Of a DNA stretch of 64,000 nucleotides, positions 35,112-44,263 are shown piece by piece. The translations under genes and the position numbers were made by a program. The notes under the pieces are model-generated. The model was not told where the DNA came from and ran no database searches. It saw nothing but the letters and a program-made list of their open reading frames with translations. How positions within the stretch are numbered: position 1 is the stretch's first letter; the number at the start of each line of letters is the position of its first letter. Source of the DNA: an uncultured Flaviramulus sp. GTDB lineage: Bacteria > Bacteroidota > Bacteroidia > Flavobacteriales > Flavobacteriaceae. The stretch spans positions 1-64,000 of the forward strand of contig CANLXL010000014.1 in NCBI GenBank assembly GCA_947495125.1. Direction: 5' to 3'.

Positions 35112-36896
35112 TTACCATCCCATGATCTGTACAAGTTGTGGGTTTAAAGCGATCTGATGTGCCGGTATCGGACGATAATAATACTTTGGTTCTTCAAAAG
35201 TTCTTTCATCGACATTAGCGACCATATATCCCGAGGTTCCATCAGTCAAATAAATACTCGCTGCGGAGTCACCAAAAGCCCCTGCTTTATAGTATATGAG
35301 GTTGACACCCAAGGCATTTTGCTCTTTGGGAGAAGGAATATCCTCACTACTGGCAATAATGCTGATATCTTCGACGCCATCTCCTGTCATATCGTATTTG
35401 CCCAAACCTGGGAAGTACATCCCAACAGGGTTTTTCTCTAAGACTTTCCCGGCATACCAGCGATGAATGTCGTATAGGCGGAAAGATTCCAGGGCCAGCT
35501 CCGATCGACGTTCCCGTCGTATCTCGTAAATAACTCCTTTATTAGTTCCTGAAACATTAGGATAATTGCTTTCAATTACGGGATCGATGTCGGCATTAGC
35601 TGAAACCATGTTCAGATCCGGCATACCTACCCTGGCTCTTAATTTATTAATGCTAATATCAAGGTCACTTTGTGTTAGTACTCCCAATTCCGCCTGGGCT
35701 TCAGCATAAATTAATAAGGTTTCCGCATAGCGCATAACGATCAAATCGTTACCCTGATTGTCATTCGTACTGGAGTTATTATAACCTTTGGTTTGAAAGT
35801 AGCCGGTAAAATTCCTGTTAAACTCCGGAATGTAGGGAGCAGGCTCGTTTCGTCGTACCCAACCCGGGTAAACAAAGGTTTGAGACATTCGCGGATCCCT
35901 ATTCTGAAATTCCTGAACATAAGTATAGGTATCCGATCCCGGTTGATCGCTGAACCTGGTACCATCCTGCATCAGATAATTATTCATCAATGATTTGGTC
36001 GCACTTTGCTCGTAGTCTCCAAAAACGGTACTATTGCCACTGGTTTTTTCTTTTTCTACATCATAGATATTGACTAAAATCGCTTCCGGATTGCTTGTTT
36101 GATCATCAGCATGAAACAAGGTCGCATAATCTGAATTAGGACTACCCGTGTTGTATATACTAAAGTTTCCTGAATCGATGAGTTGCTTTGCGGCATTTGC
36201 CGACATTTGCAAAAAAGTATTGGCTGTACTTTCTAAGCCCAATTCAGGGTGATATTTCCGATAAGTCCCTTCGTGCAGAGCCATTCTGGCCAATAAATGT
36301 AATGCTGCCCATTTGCTAACTTTTTCAGTGCCGGCAGCTTCTTCATGTATATGTAGCGCCGCAAACTGAATGTCTTTAAAAACGCTGTCGACCACCATGG
36401 CTCGCGAATCCCTTGGTTTATAAAGGTCTTCATCATTGGCACCAAGAGTTCTTGAATAATATGGAACATCCGAATAGCGGCGTACCTTTCCATAGTAAAA
36501 ATTCGCTCTATGGAATCTGGCAATACCTTCATAATGCTTTTTAGTCGCATCATCGATACTGGCTTTATCGAAGTTTTCCAGAAAAAAATTAATCTGTCTT
36601 AAACGGCCCCAACTCCATCCGGAACCAATATTCTCAGCACTTGGAGAGCCAATCAGTATATTTTTAAGCTCCACGGCTCCTGTGGTAGCCACATCATCTG
36701 TGGCCTGATCGCCTAAAAATGTACCATACCCGGCAACGGAATGCAGTCCGTCGATATACAGTTGCAAATCACTTGCCGTATTAAAAAAGTTTTCTGCTGA
36801 AATCTCATCCTGAGGGACGGTATCCAAAAAATCATCATTACAAGCAGTAAACACTGTTAACGCTAATAATACTAGTATTTTATCTGTTATTTTCAT
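35112..36896 (-). CDS. SusD/RagB-family nutrient-binding lipoprotein
   Basis: This 594-residue lipoprotein starts with the lipobox FTAC, then CNDDFLDTVPQDEIS, the hallmark N-terminus of SusD homologues. The helical TPR-like core includes LYIDGLHSVAGY, the AALHLLARMALHEG helix, YAETLLIYAEAQAELG near residue 400 and RRERRSELALESFRLYDIHRW near residue 465, and it ends with YYYRPIPAHQIALNPQL. SusD proteins form a lid on the SusC channel. It is 21 nt after susC, so the pair is one transport unit. The substrate cannot be read from sequence. Confidence 0.94.
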   Translation of the reverse strand: MKITDKILVLLALTVFTACNDDFLDTVPQDEISAENFFNTASDLQLYIDGLHSVAGYGTFLGDQATDDVATTGAVELKNILIGSPSAENIGSGWSWGRLRQINFFLENFDKASIDDATKKHYEGIARFHRANFYYGKVRRYSDVPYYSRTLGANDEDLYKPRDSRAMVVDSVFKDIQFAALHIHEEAAGTEKVSKWAALHLLARMALHEGTYRKYHPELGLESTANTFLQMSANAAKQLIDSGNFSIYNTGSPNSDYATLFHADDQTSNPEAILVNIYDVEKEKTSGNSTVFGDYEQSATKSLMNNYLMQDGTRFSDQPGSDTYTYVQEFQNRDPRMSQTFVYPGWVRRNEPAPYIPEFNRNFTGYFQTKGYNNSSTNDNQGNDLIVMRYAETLLIYAEAQAELGVLTQSDLDISINKLRARVGMPDLNMVSANADIDPVIESNYPNVSGTNKGVIYEIRRERRSELALESFRLYDIHRWYAGKVLEKNPVGMYFPGLGKYDMTGDGVEDISIIASSEDIPSPKEQNALGVNLIYYKAGAFGDSAASIYLTDGTSGYMVANVDERTFEEPKYYYRPIPAHQIALNPQLVQIMGW

Positions 36897-36917
36897 TGTG
36901 TTTTTCTTTAAATTAAT

Positions 36918-39900
36918 TTAGAACGTAACATTCATACCAACGGATAGTTTACGATGAAAAGGGTATGCAAAACCTCTGTTCGCCGTAGCTTCAGGATCGA
37001 GAAATTGTTTGATGGATGACCATTCGGCAACATTTTCACCGGTAACAAAAACACGTAAATTGGAAATTCTCATTTTATCCAATAACTTATCCGGTAAAGA
37101 ATAGCCTATTGAAATGTTCTTCAGTCTTAAATAAGCAGCGCTTTTCAAATATTTAGTTTGAGAAATGTCCAGGCCGGCTCCAAAATTATTGTCGGCTAAC
37201 CAGGACTGTAATACCGGGAATTCTGAGTCGGTGTTCGCATCGGCCAATCCGGCATCGATATAAGATTGCGAGTGCTGTGCTCTTAACGCATCACTATCTC
37301 CGGTAGCTCGATAAAAATCTAACAAGTGAGGATAAACATTCGCATAAGGTTGTTGATAAGGGCCCCAATATAAATAATACCTTGGGTAATAATCCCGTTT
37401 ACCAATACCTTGCACAAAACAGCTAACGTCAAAGCCTTTCCATGCCGCATTCATATTAAATCCGAATTGGTATCTCGGTTGACTATTACCTATTATTTTT
37501 AAATCTTTAGGGTCTAATGCCGATTGTCCGCGTTCTATTTTGGCATCACCATCCTGATCGATATATTTTGGCCACCCGGGAACCACCGCTATGGCGCCCC
37601 AGGGAACGATTGCAGACTGGTCCAGAGTTGCAATCTCGGCTTCATCTTTAAAGAACCCATCACTTTCAAGTCCCCATATTTCTCCGATGTCCTGGCCTTC
37701 TCTCCATTGTGAAAATAACTGGCCTTCATTATCAAAACGGGTGATCTTTGTTTTGTTATCCCATACTCTTGCGGCGAGTTCTAAATTAAATGGGCTTCCT
37801 CCCAGCTCGAACTGATCTTTATACCCTAGCGTGAACTCCCATCCTTTTGTTTGTAAATCGGCAGCATTCTGGATTGGAGGCGCTGTTCCCAATACGGCGG
37901 GAAGTTCTTTACTGGGCACTAACATATCCTTAGTGTCCCTGGTAAACATTTCAAAAGTAAGATTGAACATGCTATTAAAGAAACTCGCATCAACACCAAT
38001 ATTTGAAGAAATAACACGTTCCCATGTATAATTATTGGGGTCTACACCTAAGCCCGGTCCGTAAACAACTTTGGGATAATCACCATCAATTAAATAACCG
38101 GACTCGCCTTGTCCCAATGAATTGATATAGCCATAATTGCCAACACTTTGATTTCCTAGAGACCCATAAGAATATCGGAACTTTAGTTGATTCATAACAT
38201 TGGTAACCGATTCACCTAAATCCTTGCTGACCAACCATGCAACGGACATGCCCGGGAAAAAACCATAACGATCTTGTTGCGGAAACCTTGATGAACCATC
38301 GTACCGTGTGTTCACTTCAAAAATGTAGCGCTCATTATAAATATAATTAAGCCTGTTAAACAGTCCTGTAACCGCCCAATCGGAATAGTTATACCCTACT
38401 TCCTGATCTCCGGTAGCCAAAGATAAGTAAGGTAAATCTCGTGATATGAGTCCGTTTCTTTGGGCTGAAAACCAGTTGAACTCATTGGTTTCCTTATTAA
38501 AACCTGTGATCGCGCTGATATAATGCTTACCTATGGTCTTGGTATAAGTTCCGTAGATATTAAAGACATTATAGGTGTTTATAGATTGAGTTTCATAGGC
38601 CCAGTCATTAACGTTGATATCTCTGAATGAGTTCGGTCCATCACTTACCCGATAACTGGTGCGATCGGAATGATAGCGGTTAAAATCCTTTTTGAAGGTG
38701 TGCTCTGCTGTAATCGTTAAATCTTTATTCAATAAATAAAAATGCAAACGGTTTGTGGTTTGAATCCCCGTTTGTTTATTACGTTGCTTTCCGCCATCCA
38801 ACATTTCTGCCGCAGCCAGTCCGGCGGGATTATCGGCCCAGGAACCATCCGGGTTTTTAACCACTTCTGTTGGTCGTAAATTATAGACATTGGTTATGCT
38901 ATACCTCGGATTCTTTCGACTTGATAATGTCAAGAAGGTATTATTTTCAAAATCGAACCAGGAACTGGGTTCTATGGTGATTTTGGATCTTAAAGTGTTA
39001 CGTTCCCAGTTGTCGGTAACCAGTCTGTTCAATCCGTTTTCCAAGGTATGACTTGCTGAAATGAAATAACTAATTCCCTGATCGACAATGGTTTCATCAC
39101 CAGCTTTTATAGCGCCAAACGCTCGTTTCCCGCTAAAGGAAATATTATGATTTTGAGAAAATGAATATTTATTAAAGAAGTACTCATTCCAATTGGTATC
39201 ACCCATATATTGGTACTTATTTGGGTTATTGGGGTCCAATCGCACGCTGGGAACAGAAGGATCTTCCGATCTTGCACGTGCCCAGGCATACCAGTCGTCA
39301 TCATAGCTGACATAATTCCAGGGGGTGTTGCTCGTGGCAATATCCAACAATCTTGAAAAGATATACGGGTCTGTTATAGGTTCGGGCGTTACGGTAGGTG
39401 TTCCCCAAATAAAGGTATTCGAATATTGAATTTTATTTCTACCGCCTGTTTTTGTGGTTACCAGTACAACACCAAAAGCGGCTCTTGCGCCATAGATTGC
39501 GGCGGAAGATGCGTCTTTTAATATGGATATGGACGCTATATCGTTAGGATTCATGCGGGTCAGGTCTCCGGAAGATGATGGGACCCCATCTATCAATATT
39601 AATGGAGATCCTCCGTTTAAAGAGGTTATCCCGCGAATATTAACATTGGCTGTACCTCCGGGAGCACCATTTCCAAACGTTATGTTTAAATTTGAAACGG
39701 CGCCTTGAAGGCCCTGAGATACATTGGCGATAGGGCGGTCTTCGATGATATCCATATCAACGACCTCCACGGCACCACTTAGGTTTACCTTCTTCTGTGT
39801 ACCATAACCTACCACCACGACTTCATCCAGGGTACTTGAATCGACTTCCAGATAAATAGTCAGTTCGTCCTTGTTACCTGCTTGTACTTCTTTAGTCTGA

Positions 39901-40202
39901 TAGCCAACGTACGATACAACCAAGATGTCGTTTCCCGATATTATCTTCATAGAAAATCTACCATCAAAGTCGGATGACGCTCCGGTAGTTGTCCCTTTTA
40001 ACAATATGGTGGCTCCGGGAAGTGGTTGTTCCGTCTCGGCATCTAAGACAGTTCCCGTAATTATTTTTTCTTGAGCAAACGCTTGATGATTCATAGCAAA
40101 TAGTAGTATAAACACCAATAAGCAACCTGCATATTGATTTTTACTTACTACGCAACCTCTCACCTTTTTGCTTACAAGAATCAAAAAGTTTAATGTTTTC
40201 AT
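36918..40202 (-). CDS. SusC/RagA-family TonB-linked outer membrane protein
   Basis: This 1094-residue protein has a long signal sequence (cleaved after AFAQ) and a carboxypeptidase-regulatory-like domain (residues 45-120, TGTVLDAETEQPLPGATI). The TonB-box-like DEVVVVGYGTQKK is near residue 130, followed by the plug domain with NIRGITSLNGG, LILIDGVPSS and AAIYGARAAFGVVLVTTK. The rest is the 22-stranded barrel, with the family's typical final strands (FPFHR... KLSVGMNVTF). It imports a substrate held by SusD, energised by TonB. A weak promoter and a TetR-type operator lie upstream. It opens the 9-kb operon that interrupts the men genes. Confidence 0.95.
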   Translation of the reverse strand: MKTLNFLILVSKKVRGCVVSKNQYAGCLLVFILLFAMNHQAFAQEKIITGTVLDAETEQPLPGATILLKGTTTGASSDFDGRFSMKIISGNDILVVSYVGYQTKEVQAGNKDELTIYLEVDSSTLDEVVVVGYGTQKKVNLSGAVEVVDMDIIEDRPIANVSQGLQGAVSNLNITFGNGAPGGTANVNIRGITSLNGGSPLILIDGVPSSSGDLTRMNPNDIASISILKDASSAAIYGARAAFGVVLVTTKTGGRNKIQYSNTFIWGTPTVTPEPITDPYIFSRLLDIATSNTPWNYVSYDDDWYAWARARSEDPSVPSVRLDPNNPNKYQYMGDTNWNEYFFNKYSFSQNHNISFSGKRAFGAIKAGDETIVDQGISYFISASHTLENGLNRLVTDNWERNTLRSKITIEPSSWFDFENNTFLTLSSRKNPRYSITNVYNLRPTEVVKNPDGSWADNPAGLAAAEMLDGGKQRNKQTGIQTTNRLHFYLLNKDLTITAEHTFKKDFNRYHSDRTSYRVSDGPNSFRDINVNDWAYETQSINTYNVFNIYGTYTKTIGKHYISAITGFNKETNEFNWFSAQRNGLISRDLPYLSLATGDQEVGYNYSDWAVTGLFNRLNYIYNERYIFEVNTRYDGSSRFPQQDRYGFFPGMSVAWLVSKDLGESVTNVMNQLKFRYSYGSLGNQSVGNYGYINSLGQGESGYLIDGDYPKVVYGPGLGVDPNNYTWERVISSNIGVDASFFNSMFNLTFEMFTRDTKDMLVPSKELPAVLGTAPPIQNAADLQTKGWEFTLGYKDQFELGGSPFNLELAARVWDNKTKITRFDNEGQLFSQWREGQDIGEIWGLESDGFFKDEAEIATLDQSAIVPWGAIAVVPGWPKYIDQDGDAKIERGQSALDPKDLKIIGNSQPRYQFGFNMNAAWKGFDVSCFVQGIGKRDYYPRYYLYWGPYQQPYANVYPHLLDFYRATGDSDALRAQHSQSYIDAGLADANTDSEFPVLQSWLADNNFGAGLDISQTKYLKSAAYLRLKNISIGYSLPDKLLDKMRISNLRVFVTGENVAEWSSIKQFLDPEATANRGFAYPFHRKLSVGMNVTF

Positions 40203-40247
40203 AGGCTTTTGTTTAGTTATTAGTTTTTGATGATTTAAAATGTTGGG

Positions 40248-40255
40248 CTAAAGTA
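40248..40255 (-). promoter_or_regulatory. Tentative -7 element for susC (TACTTTAG)
   Basis: On the minus strand TACTTTAG is one base off the TAnnTTTG consensus. A -33 position would fall inside the palindrome 40266-40285, which also contains TTG. The leader to the susC ATG would be about 45 nt. Confidence 0.35.
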
Positions 40256-40265
40256 AAAAAATAAT

Positions 40266-40285
40266 TTGATTGAACAACCAATCAA
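40266..40285. promoter_or_regulatory. Palindromic operator candidate for the TetR regulator
   Basis: TTGATTG and CAATCAA are perfect 7-bp inverted arms around AACAAC. The 20-bp size suits a TetR-family dimer. It lies between the divergent susC and tetR genes and would overlap the -33 region of the proposed susC promoter, so binding could repress susC. Confidence 0.55.
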
Positions 40286-40325
40286 TTTAAAATTAATATA
40301 GTATTTTCGTTAAATAATTATTAAC

Positions 40326-40333
40326 TATGTTTG
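40326..40333 (+). promoter_or_regulatory. -7 element TATGTTTG for the TetR gene
   Basis: TATGTTTG matches TAnnTTTG and ends 4 nt before the ATG, so the transcript would be nearly leaderless if this is the promoter. No -33 TTG is evident. Confidence 0.4.
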
Positions 40334-40337
40334 CAGT

Positions 40338-40934
40338 ATGGGTAGAAAAAGCTTAAAAACAGAAAGACAAAAAGAAATCATAAAAGGCTTCTATGAGGTA
40401 GCAAAGACTGAGGGTTTAGAGAATACCTCGGTTGCAAAAGTTGCCAAATACATGGGTATTAACACAAGCTTAATACTCCACTATTTCGACTCCAAAGACG
40501 AATTGATATTCGGTCTTATCAATTATATTTTGGAAAGTTACAAGTCGCTTTATACTACAAACAATATTGAAAACAGCCATGTTAAATTAGAGATTACCAT
40601 GGATAATTTATTCTCCAGAGATTGGAACAATCTTATTGACGATGGTGTATTCTATAGCTGTTTTACGCTCATATTCAGAGATAAAAATATTAAGGAAGCT
40701 TTTAAGGACCTCCATGATTCTTTAAGGGATTATTTAGCCGATGTTATTGCTGAAGCAAAAAAAGAAAACATCGTTGAGGTTGAAGACCCCAAAGAAACTG
40801 CAGAACTTATCTTCGTATTGGTGGAAGGTGCCTATTACTACCTATCACTTTTTGAAACCAACGATCCTACCTATGTCGATAAAGTAGAACGCTATAAAAA
40901 GGCTGCTATCGATATGTTAAACTTCAAAGTTTGA
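40338..40934 (+). CDS. TetR/AcrR-family transcriptional regulator
   Basis: This 198-residue protein has an N-terminal helix-turn-helix domain (residues 8-55): EIIKGFYEVAKTEGLENTSVAKVAKYMGIN followed by LILHYFDSKDELI. The C-terminal all-helical ligand domain is typical of the family. It is divergent from susC with a palindrome in between. Most Bacteroidota SusC/SusD loci are controlled by anti-sigma/ECF pairs, hybrid two-component proteins or GntR-type proteins, so a TetR regulator is less usual. The effector would be a product of the transported substrate, which is inference. Confidence 0.9.
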   Translation: MGRKSLKTERQKEIIKGFYEVAKTEGLENTSVAKVAKYMGINTSLILHYFDSKDELIFGLINYILESYKSLYTTNNIENSHVKLEITMDNLFSRDWNNLIDDGVFYSCFTLIFRDKNIKEAFKDLHDSLRDYLADVIAEAKKENIVEVEDPKETAELIFVLVEGAYYYLSLFETNDPTYVDKVERYKKAAIDMLNFKV

Positions 40935-41154
40935 TAATTTATCTTTCCGTTTTTAATATAAAACTAAAAGGAGTTGCCCCGTTCAGAAATCTTTCGGAAA
41001 CCATTAGGATTATTAAGATAATCTGTCTAATGATGGAAAGGTCTCGTGAATCATTTTTTTCGAGCTTAAACCTGTTCTCGATATATTCCGATGAAAAATC
41101 GGAACACTCGAACCGACATTTATCTAATGAAAAAAATCCAAGTTCAAAAAGGGC
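40935..41154. other. Gap with a palindromic repeat
   Basis: No gene is supported; the ORF 40931-41242 is an AT-rich read-through. It includes the TTCCGAT/ATCGGAA hairpin. Confidence 0.45.
41076..41111. repeat. Palindromic repeat TTCTCGA ... TTCCGAT/ATCGGAA ... CTCGAA
   Basis: An inner 7-bp stem TTCCGAT-GAAAA-ATCGGAA (41086-41104) is enclosed by TTCTCGA and CTCGAA. It resembles the hairpin at 12670-12698 in using TCTCGA and ATCGG blocks. Confidence 0.5.
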
Positions 41155-41397
41155 TTACTTTCTTTTTTTAAGGATTGCTATGATAGCCGTTATCCCAATA
41201 CACATCCAAACCAAATTGGTAAACAAATTAGGTCGGTCTTGAGAACTATAGGCACTGGCGATGAGGCATACGGCACCTATCACATTCATGAGTTGATAGG
41301 TGACGCTATTAGACTTTAGTTTATTAATACTTAACAAGAAATAGGAAATTAAATATGATGCAGACCCTACCCATCCAATAATTTCATAATAGCTCAT
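41155..41397 (-). CDS. Small CBU_0592-like membrane protein
   Basis: ATG 41397 (MSYYEIIGWVGSASYL, 80 residues) replaces the TTG at 41403. Three membrane helices are visible (about residues 4-22, 32-50 and 58-76), with the GWVGS.SYL.SY and NVIGAVCLIAS pattern of the CBU_0592 domain, a small PQ-loop/SemiSWEET-like group. Function is unknown; sugar or metabolite transport is possible by analogy. It follows the CPBP protease gene by 13 nt, so it is the last gene of the men operon side. Confidence 0.72.
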   Translation of the reverse strand: MSYYEIIGWVGSASYLISYFLLSINKLKSNSVTYQLMNVIGAVCLIASAYSSQDRPNLFTNLVWMCIGITAIIAILKKRK

Positions 41398-41410
41398 TAG
41401 CAAGAATTTA

Positions 41411-42367
41411 TTATTCTAAAATTTTATAATCTTCTTTTGGGGGCTCAACAACTTGTCCAAATAACTTATCCTTCCAATTGGTCCATTTATATTTTTTAGA
41501 TAGTATTAAAAGTAATATGGGAAAAACAACAAATACAGGAACAAAGATCTCAGTCAAGGCCATTTCCGAGGGGTCTGACATATCTTTTAAAACGGAGTGG
41601 GTTTGAAAAGCCGTCCAATCTGCAGTAACCAATAAAGCGGTAAATAAGTTGTTCGCCGCGTGAAAGCCCAGGGCCAATTCCATGCCTTCATCCATTAAGG
41701 TTAGTATCCCTAAGAACAACCCTGTACCTATATAATAAACCATGATGACGTATCCCAATTTATCCACTTCAGGATTTGCAATATGTAACAAACCGAAAAC
41801 TAAAGAGGTTATTATTAACGGAATCCATTTGTTTTTTACAACAACGCCTATCCCCTGCATTAAATATCCTCTGAACAAATACTCTTCAAAACTGGTTTGC
41901 AAGGGCACTAAAACAATAGCAATTACGCATAAAATGATAAAAGGTACCGGCTTAAAATTCCAAACATAATCTTCAGGAGTCAAATAGTAATCTAAAAGCA
42001 CAAAACTGCTTGATAATACCCCCCATAAAATAAACACAAACCAAAATCGTTTCCAATCAATATGCTTTCTGGTTGTTGTTAATTGGGTTAAAGATTGCTT
42101 ATGCAAAAATTTAATAACCAGTAATAAACCTACCAACCCAATGGCAAATGACAAGAGCATAAGAAAAAGGTTTAAGTTAGGCTCTAAGAGCGACATCATT
42201 TGAGTTTCATCTAAACCGGTTAACCCGTCTTCGGTATTAAAGGCTTTAATCATAACCGCAGCAGTAAAGGGTATTTGCCCAATAACTACAGCAATAATTA
42301 CTATTAAAAGTCCAACTAAATAGCGCCACCAATCGTGTAACACATTAAATGCCTGAGCTATATACAT
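41411..42367 (-). CDS. CPBP-family intramembrane metalloprotease
   Basis: This 318-residue membrane protein has about seven or eight helices. It shows the CPBP (Abi, type II CAAX prenyl endopeptidase-like) motifs: EEYLFRGYLMQ near residue 165, FGLLHIANPE near residue 195, and GFHAANNLF near residue 238, which supply the glutamates and histidines of the metal site. The substrate is unknown. It is 4 nt after menC, so it is co-transcribed with menaquinone genes, an arrangement that may be historical rather than functional. Confidence 0.87.
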   Translation of the reverse strand: MYIAQAFNVLHDWWRYLVGLLIVIIAVVIGQIPFTAAVMIKAFNTEDGLTGLDETQMMSLLEPNLNLFLMLLSFAIGLVGLLLVIKFLHKQSLTQLTTTRKHIDWKRFWFVFILWGVLSSSFVLLDYYLTPEDYVWNFKPVPFIILCVIAIVLVPLQTSFEEYLFRGYLMQGIGVVVKNKWIPLIITSLVFGLLHIANPEVDKLGYVIMVYYIGTGLFLGILTLMDEGMELALGFHAANNLFTALLVTADWTAFQTHSVLKDMSDPSEMALTEIFVPVFVVFPILLLILSKKYKWTNWKDKLFGQVVEPPKEDYKILE

Positions 42368-42371
42368 ATTT

Positions 42372-43406
42372 CTATAAATTAAATGTCCATGATTTTAAAT
42401 TATCGTATTGCAATGTACCATTTTTTACTTGTAACGGGCTGGCAAAATTATTAGTAAACAATGCACCGGTTCCCAAACCCTGTGGTAAATTGCTTTTTTT
42501 ACCATAGGTATATTGTGCAATAGCATTAAGTCCTACATTACTTTCTAAAGCACTTGTAATCCACCAGTCTACCTCAAGTTTTTCTGCAATATCAATCCAG
42601 AAATCACTACCCCTAAAACCGCCCACTAAACTCGGTTTTAAAATAATGTACTGTGGATTTATCATTTGTAGCAATTCCTTCTTTTTTGTTACAGAGAAAA
42701 CACCAATTAATTCTTCATCCAAAGCAATATCCAACGGGGTATTCTCACATAATTGAGCCATATCTTCAATGTGTCCCTGACGGATAGGCTGTTCTATAGA
42801 ATGTAGATCGAGCTCTGATAATCGTTTTAGTTTTTCTAAAGCTTCAGAAACCACAAAAGCGCCATTAGCATCAACACGTATTTCAATATCCTTTGAAGTG
42901 AATTCCTCACGGATGGATTTTATCAGATCTAATTCCGTTTGAAAATCAATGGCTCCAATCTTCATTTTGATACAATCAAACCCTTTAGCGATCTTATCTT
43001 TTATCTGCCGATTCATAAATGCCTTATCCCCCATCCATATCAATCCGTTTATAGGAATTGAATCTAAGCTTTGAGTAAATTTTGAAGGAAATAATTCAAA
43101 CGTACTTTCGGATGCTATCGATTTGAAAGCCATTTCCAGACCAAATTGAATACTAGGAAATTCTATCAACGCTTCCAATAAGACGTCCATGCCTAAATAT
43201 ATGTTACTGCAAACCCATTTGAGCTTTTCTTCATAATCAGGTCGGTCATCTATAGATAATCCTCTAAAAAGTCCGCATTCACCAACACCTCTTTTAGCTT
43301 CGGTCTCTAAAACCAAAAACCAGGTTTCTTTGGTTTTTAGAACCCCTCGTGATGTCCCACTGGCCTGCTTAAAATTCAGAATGTACTTACGATACGTTGC
43401 CGTCAT
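42372..43406 (-). CDS. menC: o-Succinylbenzoate synthase
   Basis: This 344-residue enolase-superfamily enzyme is full length. The barrel carries the catalytic Lys pair in FDCIKMKIGA near residue 140, the metal ligands in RVDANGAF near residue 175, a Glu in HSIEQPI near residue 200, an Asp in LDEELIGV, and the second Lys in ILKPSLVGG near residue 250. It should dehydrate SHCHC to o-succinylbenzoate. It lies between the MBL hydrolase and CPBP genes, in a run that includes menA and menB. Confidence 0.9.
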   Translation of the reverse strand: MTATYRKYILNFKQASGTSRGVLKTKETWFLVLETEAKRGVGECGLFRGLSIDDRPDYEEKLKWVCSNIYLGMDVLLEALIEFPSIQFGLEMAFKSIASESTFELFPSKFTQSLDSIPINGLIWMGDKAFMNRQIKDKIAKGFDCIKMKIGAIDFQTELDLIKSIREEFTSKDIEIRVDANGAFVVSEALEKLKRLSELDLHSIEQPIRQGHIEDMAQLCENTPLDIALDEELIGVFSVTKKKELLQMINPQYIILKPSLVGGFRGSDFWIDIAEKLEVDWWITSALESNVGLNAIAQYTYGKKSNLPQGLGTGALFTNNFASPLQVKNGTLQYDNLKSWTFNL

Positions 43407-43541
43407 AGTTGTGTCTCAGAAATGCTTAATCGACTAAACCGTCTTAATGGAAAATATAATGCAAAGGAATAAATGTCGAATGATTCTTGTAAAGTTTGGC
43501 TAATTTCTTTTAGCAACAAACAGTCTTATAAATACGCTAAG

Positions 43542-44219
43542 TTATAACTCTAAACTCTCACCAATTTCCAACAGCATTAGGTCTTTGCCCTTTTCAAAGA
43601 ATTTGCGCTTTGCTTCTTCATGGTCAATTTCAATATAACCAAAAGTATCGAAATGATACCCCAGAACCTTTTCACATTCTACAAAATCGCTTGCCAAAAT
43701 AGCATCATCAACGCCCATGGTAAAATTGTCACCAATAGGTAAAATAGCGAGATCCAATTTGGTTTGCAATGGAATCAATTTCATATCGAAGGTTAGCGCC
43801 GTATCACCGGCAATATAAACGTTTTTGTGTTCGCCTTCAATGATAAATCCGCCAGGCTGGCCGCCATAGCTTCCATCGGGAAACGACGAGGTGTGAATCG
43901 CATTTACATATTTTATAGTCCCAAACTCAAAATCCCATTGACCACCATGATTCATAGGATGCCCTTCAAAACCAAGGTTTCCATAATACGTTACAATTTC
44001 ATAATTCGAAATAATTACAGCACCCGTCCGTTTTGCAATAGCCTCAACATCCAAGATATGATCTTGATGGGCGTGCGTAACCAATATATAATCAGCCTTA
44101 AGGGTTTCAATATCAATACCTGCAGCCTTGGGGTTTCCTGAAATGAAGGGGTCTACAAGAATATTCGTGTCTCCTATTTGTAACCCCAAACTAGCATGAC
44201 CATAAAATGTGATTTTCAT
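43542..44219 (-). CDS. Metallo-beta-lactamase-fold hydrolase (UPF0173-like)
   Basis: This 225-residue protein starts MKITFYGHASLGLQIGD, as UPF0173 members do. The metal motif THAHQDHILD is near residue 50, a further His is in AIHTSSFPDG, YIAGDTAL supplies the bridging Asp, and GYHFDTFG the last His. It is cytoplasmic. The substrate is unknown; a conserved place between menA and menC is its main context. Spacing to menA is 44 nt. Confidence 0.88.
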   Translation of the reverse strand: MKITFYGHASLGLQIGDTNILVDPFISGNPKAAGIDIETLKADYILVTHAHQDHILDVEAIAKRTGAVIISNYEIVTYYGNLGFEGHPMNHGGQWDFEFGTIKYVNAIHTSSFPDGSYGGQPGGFIIEGEHKNVYIAGDTALTFDMKLIPLQTKLDLAILPIGDNFTMGVDDAILASDFVECEKVLGYHFDTFGYIEIDHEEAKRKFFEKGKDLMLLEIGESLEL

Positions 44220-44263
44220 TTTTTTTAAAATTGAATTTATTCAACAGAAAAATACAAAAAATT

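Noticed and set aside
40931-41242. 103-aa ORF after the TetR gene
   Set aside because: It overlaps the CBU_0592-like gene and a palindromic repeat and has no coding character.
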